Assembly: GCA_002722885.1 (NCBI GenBank)
Contig: PBNE01000003.1
Location: 74,090 to 138,089, forward strand
DNA length: 64,000 nucleotides
Reading direction: 5' to 3'
DNA from: Rhodospirillaceae bacterium
GTDB lineage: Bacteria; Pseudomonadota; Alphaproteobacteria; SP197
Part shown: one piece after another, positions 60,892 through 64,000 of the stretch
Layout: the number at the start of each line of letters is the position of its first letter
Position numbering within the stretch: the first letter of the stretch is position 1
Made by a program: the position numbers and the translations under genes
Notes under the pieces: generated by a model
Seen by the model: the letters and a program-made list of their open reading frames with translations, nothing else
Told to the model about the DNA's origin: nothing
The model's database searches: none

Positions 60892-60908
60892 TTGGCGACC
60901 CCTAGGGG
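60892..60908. repeat. Right direct repeat (att) within tRNA-Glu 3' end
   Basis: TTGGCGACCCCTAGGGG overlaps the 3' 16 nt of the tRNA-Glu gene, including the encoded CCA, and matches 54338–54354 exactly. Confidence 0.75.
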
Positions 60909-60967
60909 AATCGAACCCCTGTCTCAACCGTGAAAGGGTTGTGTCCTAACCTCTAGACGAAGGGGTC
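60893..60967 (-). tRNA. tRNA-Glu (anticodon TTC), CCA encoded
   Basis: On the minus strand GACCCCT pairs with AGGGGTC as acceptor stem, followed by discriminator G and encoded CCA. The D-arm region CGTCTAGAGGTTAGGAC, the anticodon arm ACCCTTTCACGGT with anticodon TTC (complement of 60932–60934) and the T-arm CAGGGGTTCGATTCCCCT are complete. It is the integration site of the adjacent island, and its 3' end is intact. Confidence 0.95.
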
Positions 60968-61047
60968 GCGGAAGGTGGCGGTGAGATAGACGCTCATCGG
61001 CATGAAATCAAGGGTTATCGGGTGTTTTGCCGCAGCAGTCTGTGACA

Positions 61048-62808
61048 TCACGCCGTGGCAACATCATCGATCACGAGCTGGACGTTTTCACGGCCCTGCC
61101 AGCGGTTCATGCGCAGGTGACCGGCGATATGGAGATCGCCCCCGCCGCGCACCAACAGGGCATCCCCGATCGGCTGGGCGGCAGCGCGGAAGGCAATGGC
61201 CTGAAGCCGTGAACCATCACCGCCTGTGAGAACGCAGCGGACGTGTTTTTCGCCGACGAGATCGGCGCGCACAACACGGGCCCCCACCACGGCGAAACGC
61301 GGCTCGGCGTTGCCCACACCGAACGGACCGATCCGTTCGACGGTACGGACGAGGTCATCATTGGCCGCCCCCACCGCCACGGCTCCATCGATCCCCAGCT
61401 CCGGCGTCGCGGGACGGGCCGCAACCTGGGCGGCGATCCGGTCATCGAGAAAGGCCGAGAGCTCAGCCAGCTTGTCCTGCTCGACCGTCAGGCCTGCCGC
61501 CATGGGATGGCCACCACCGTTCACCAGCAGACCGCTCTGGCGCGCCGCCGTGACCGCACCACCGAGATCAACCCCAGCCAGCGATCGGCCCGAGCCCTTG
61601 CCGATGCCGTCCTGCAGCGCAATCACAAAGGCCGGGCGGTTGAACCGTTCGACGACACGGCTGGCCACGATGCCGATGACACCGGGATGCCAGCCCTCGC
61701 CCGCCAGCACCAGACAGTTGCGACCCACTTGCTCCTCACCGGCCCTGAGCGCGGCATCGAGCACGGCCTTCTCGATCGCCTGACGTTCGGCATTGAGACC
61801 GTCGAGCTTCATGGCAAGGCTGGTGGCTTCATCGGCATCGGTGGTGGTCAGCAGGCGCACGCCGAGATCCGGCGCGCCGATCCGTCCACCGGCATTGATG
61901 CGCGGCCCCAGAATGAACCCGGCGTGGTAGGCCGTGGGGCGCTCGTTGATGCGCCCGACATCAGACAGCGCCGTCAGCCCTGGGTTGGCGCGCGCCGCCA
62001 TGGCCTTGAGACCCTGAGCCGCCAGCGCCCGGTTGAGCCCGGTAAGCGGAACGGAATCGCAGATCGTGCCCAGCGCGACGATGTCCAGCCATTGCATCAG
62101 ATCGGGCTCGGGGCGTTCGGAGAACCAGCCGCGAGACCGCAGCTCCCGGTTCAGCGCGACGATGGTCATGAAGGTCACGCCGACGGCTGCCAGCGCGCCG
62201 AGCCCGCTTGTGTCATCCAGACGATTGGGGTTTACCACCGCAAAGGCTGGCGGTAGACCGGCTTCGGCCGTGTGGTGGTCCAGCACGATGACATCGATGC
62301 CTGCATTGGAAGCCAGACGCAGCGGCTCGAAGGCCGAGATGCCGCAGTCGACCGTGACCACCGGCCCTGCCCCGCGATCCCGCAGCGCCACCAGAGCCGG
62401 CGCATTGGGGCCGTAACCTTCTTTCTGGCGGTCGGGGATATGCACGGTGGCACGGCCACCGATGGCATCGAGATAGCGCATCAGAAGCGCCGATGACGTG
62501 GCGCCGTCGACATCGTAGTCACCGAAGATGCCGACCATCTCGTCGGCCATCACCGTATCGGCTAGGCGCGCGGCGGCACGATCCATATCCTGCAGAACGG
62601 CAGGATCAGGAAGAAACTGCTTTAGGCGCGGATCGAGAAACTGAGCGGCTTCGTCGGGGCCGACACCACGCGCGGCAAGAACACGTCCCAGAACCTCGGG
62701 GCAGTCGAGACGTTGCGAAAGCGCCAGTGCGGCGCGTTCGTCATCGACCCTGGCACGCCAGCGCCGCCCGGTGACCGAATGCTCGACGCCCAGGACCGCC
62801 GATGGCAC
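61048..62808 (-). CDS. recJ: Single-stranded-DNA-specific exonuclease RecJ
   Basis: The 586-residue DHH-family nuclease has MVGIFGDYDVDGATSSALLM (motif I), VTVDCGISAFEPLRLASNAG, VLDHHTAEAGLPPAFAVVNP (DHH), GPRINAGGRIGAPDLGVRLL and VNGGGHPMAAGLTVEQDKLA (GGGH), ending in the OB-fold RFAVVGARVVRADLVGEKHV. RecJ degrades single-stranded DNA 5'→3' in mismatch, base-excision and recombination repair. It follows glpX with a 3-nt gap. Confidence 0.97.
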   Translation of the reverse strand: MPSAVLGVEHSVTGRRWRARVDDERAALALSQRLDCPEVLGRVLAARGVGPDEAAQFLDPRLKQFLPDPAVLQDMDRAAARLADTVMADEMVGIFGDYDVDGATSSALLMRYLDAIGGRATVHIPDRQKEGYGPNAPALVALRDRGAGPVVTVDCGISAFEPLRLASNAGIDVIVLDHHTAEAGLPPAFAVVNPNRLDDTSGLGALAAVGVTFMTIVALNRELRSRGWFSERPEPDLMQWLDIVALGTICDSVPLTGLNRALAAQGLKAMAARANPGLTALSDVGRINERPTAYHAGFILGPRINAGGRIGAPDLGVRLLTTTDADEATSLAMKLDGLNAERQAIEKAVLDAALRAGEEQVGRNCLVLAGEGWHPGVIGIVASRVVERFNRPAFVIALQDGIGKGSGRSLAGVDLGGAVTAARQSGLLVNGGGHPMAAGLTVEQDKLAELSAFLDDRIAAQVAARPATPELGIDGAVAVGAANDDLVRTVERIGPFGVGNAEPRFAVVGARVVRADLVGEKHVRCVLTGGDGSRLQAIAFRAAAQPIGDALLVRGGGDLHIAGHLRMNRWQGRENVQLVIDDVATA

Positions 62809-62811
62809 GGA

Positions 62812-63783
62812 TCAATCGCCCAGATCGAAGGACTTGCGATGGAGATTGTGCTCCGCCGAAACCACCCGCACGGTGCCTGAGCGCGACCGCATCACAATCG
62901 ACTCGGTGGAGATGTGGTTGCCATGGCTGTGCACACCACGCAGCATCCAGCCATCGGTCACACCGGTGGCGCAGAAGAAGATGTCGCCGTGGGCGAGTTC
63001 CTCGATGGCGTATTTCTTGTTGAGGTCCTCGATGCCCATCTTGCCCGCGCGGACCTTCTCTTCGTCGTTGCGAAAGTTGAGACGGCCCTGGAACTGTCCA
63101 CCGATGCACTGCAGCGCCGCAGCAGCCAGCACACCTTCGGGCGCGCCACCGATCCCCATGTAGAGATCGATGCCGGTCTCAGGCCGGGTCGTGGCGATAA
63201 CGCCTGCAACATCGCCGTCGGAGATCAGGCGGATGCGGGCCCCGGCCGCACGCACGGCACTGATCAGGGCTTCATGGCGCGGACGGTTCAGGATCAGAAC
63301 GACGAGATCACTGACAGCCACGCCCTTGGCGTCTGCCAGGCTCACGAGGTTCTCGGCCGGCGATCGGTCAAGGTCGACGACGCCGACAGGCAGGCCACCT
63401 CCGACAGCGATTTTGTCCATGTAGGTGTCAGGCGCGTTCAGAAAGCCACCGTGTTCTGCAAGGGCCAGGACCGCCAGCGAGTTGGCCCCGCCGGTGGCGC
63501 AGATCGTGGTGCCTTCCAGAGGATCGAGTGCGATGTCGACTTCCGGGCCAGAGCCGGTGCCGACCTTCTCGCCAATGTAGAGCATGGGCGCTTCATCGCG
63601 TTCGCCCTCGCCGATCACAACTGTGCCATCCATCTCAAGGCCGTTGAGACCCCGGCGCATCGCATCGACCGCCACCTGATCGGCGGCCTTTTCATCTCCG
63701 CGGCCCATTAGTTTGGCCGCCGCAATCGCCGCTGCCTCGCTCACGCGCACGGCTTCCAGGGCAAGGTCACGGTCCAGCGTCAT
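62812..63783 (-). CDS. glpX: Class-II fructose-1,6-bisphosphatase GlpX
   Basis: From ATG 63783 the 323-residue protein has AIAAAKLMGRGDEKAADQVA, GTVVIGEGERDEAPMLYIGE, VDIALDPLEGTTICATGGAN (metal-binding DPLEGT), GIGGAPEGVLAAAALQCIGG and GDIFFCATGVTDGWMLRGVH. It removes phosphate from fructose-1,6-bisphosphate in gluconeogenesis. The order hom–glpX–recJ on one strand is conserved in many alphaproteobacteria. An in-frame ATG 17 codons upstream lacks family likeness. Confidence 0.97.
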   Translation of the reverse strand: MTLDRDLALEAVRVSEAAAIAAAKLMGRGDEKAADQVAVDAMRRGLNGLEMDGTVVIGEGERDEAPMLYIGEKVGTGSGPEVDIALDPLEGTTICATGGANSLAVLALAEHGGFLNAPDTYMDKIAVGGGLPVGVVDLDRSPAENLVSLADAKGVAVSDLVVLILNRPRHEALISAVRAAGARIRLISDGDVAGVIATTRPETGIDLYMGIGGAPEGVLAAAALQCIGGQFQGRLNFRNDEEKVRAGKMGIEDLNKKYAIEELAHGDIFFCATGVTDGWMLRGVHSHGNHISTESIVMRSRSGTVRVVSAEHNLHRKSFDLGD

Positions 63784-63893
63784 CGTCGTCTCACTTGCTC
63801 GATTCGGGAGCCGGAATGTAGCGCGGAGCGCCAACCCGTGTCGCGTGAGAGTTCATGAACCATCAACAGGACGGAGGGGAAAACTCCGGGGGC

Positions 63894-64000
63894 TCAGAGC
63901 TCTTCGATGCGAATCGTCATAGGCGCCTCGGTGACCGAGTCAAGATCGGCGATCCGCTCGAGCGCACGGCGCATCGCGGCCTCTTCGGCTTCATGGGTCG
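63894..64000 (-). CDS. hom: Homoserine dehydrogenase, C-terminal end (continues beyond window)
   Basis: The last 35 codons of a gene enter from the right edge: THEAEEAAMRRALERIADLD, SVTEAPMTIRIEEL, then TGA. This is the end of the ACT domain of homoserine dehydrogenase, as expected directly upstream of glpX. The enzyme makes homoserine for threonine and methionine. Only this fragment is visible. Confidence 0.85.
   Translation of the reverse strand, partial: THEAEEAAMRRALERIADLDSVTEAPMTIRIEEL

Larger units (their letters stand above)
54338..60908. mobile_element. Genomic island at tRNA-Glu carrying an aromatic meta-cleavage operon
   Basis: A 6.5-kb segment is bounded by 17-bp direct copies of the tRNA-Glu 3' end, with the intact tRNA on the right. 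Near both inner ends lie pairs of TTGTACCA-type motifs: 54430–54438 and 54444–54451 on the left, 60808–60816 and 60821–60829 on the right. They sit 55–97 nt from the core, as expected for integrase arm sites. The cargo is six catabolic genes and a TetR regulator. No integrase is present, so the element would be immobile or moved in trans. Confidence 0.7.

Noticed and set aside
1-64000. CRISPR arrays, rRNA genes, prophage or transposase genes
   Set aside because: No regular direct-repeat/spacer arrays, rRNA sequence, capsid/tail genes or transposase motifs were seen on either strand.

Overview
The window is GC-rich DNA from an alphaproteobacterium, most like the Rhodospirillales and relatives. 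Three things point there: the hom–glpX–recJ order at the right end, two alphaproteobacterial LexA boxes (GTTC-N7-GTTC) in front of a complete imuA–imuB–dnaE2 mutagenesis cassette, and the closeness of the house-keeping proteins. Three FGly-type sulfatase genes or remnants, a PhyH-like dioxygenase, many Rieske/flavin oxygenases and many broken genes would suit a marine or host-associated lineage; that lifestyle is only inference.

Left part (1–25 kb). An M14 carboxypeptidase (cut by the window edge), a livF relic, a fused kinase/PLP phospho-lyase-like gene with a VOC partner, dusA, ycgN and a glutamine-synthetase-like gene come first. A run of decayed genes follows: an amidohydrolase/NmrA chimera, a membrane-protein paralogue, a methyltransferase, fetB and DUF1330. 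Next come a choline/betaine-type Rieske oxygenase, a choline-sulfatase–choline-dehydrogenase-like operon (betC–betA) with a broken TPR/glycosyltransferase gene, tandem Baeyer-Villiger monooxygenases, a broken TPR-sulfotransferase and a Tat-exported peptide-type ABC binding protein.

Photoprotection island (about 25.56–32.73 kb). A lower-GC block carries tspO, CIA30-like, NmrA-like, DCC, SDR, DUF2256, an FeS-cluster photolyase (PhrB/CryB type) and a CPD photolyase. It separates the two halves of what was one Sel1-repeat gene.

Middle (33–54 kb). A PhyH-type dioxygenase diverges from the SOS cassette; dnaE2 contains an in-frame insertion of a palindromic repeat element. Then come a DadA-like oxidase divergent from a CoA-transferase, a LacI regulator with an MttB-family methyltransferase and an AhpD-like protein, a frameshifted two-subunit aconitase X, a sulfatase with an altered active-site motif, a cytochrome c, a homocysteine methyltransferase, a relic MbnH/MbnP-like copper pair and an intact copper amine oxidase. 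Many of these suit catabolism of choline-O-sulfate, betaines, methylated amines and amino acids.

Right end (54–64 kb). A 6.5-kb segment flanked by 17-bp copies of the tRNA-Glu 3' end carries a compact aromatic meta-cleavage operon (Rieske dioxygenase α/β, dihydrodiol dehydrogenase, extradiol dioxygenase, C–C hydrolase, dienoate hydratase) and a divergent TetR regulator. It looks like a small island integrated at tRNA-Glu, with no recombinase gene left. Beyond the intact tRNA the core genome resumes with recJ, glpX and hom. Roughly a quarter of the loci are pseudogenes, many with a single nonsense codon, which indicates recent and continuing decay.
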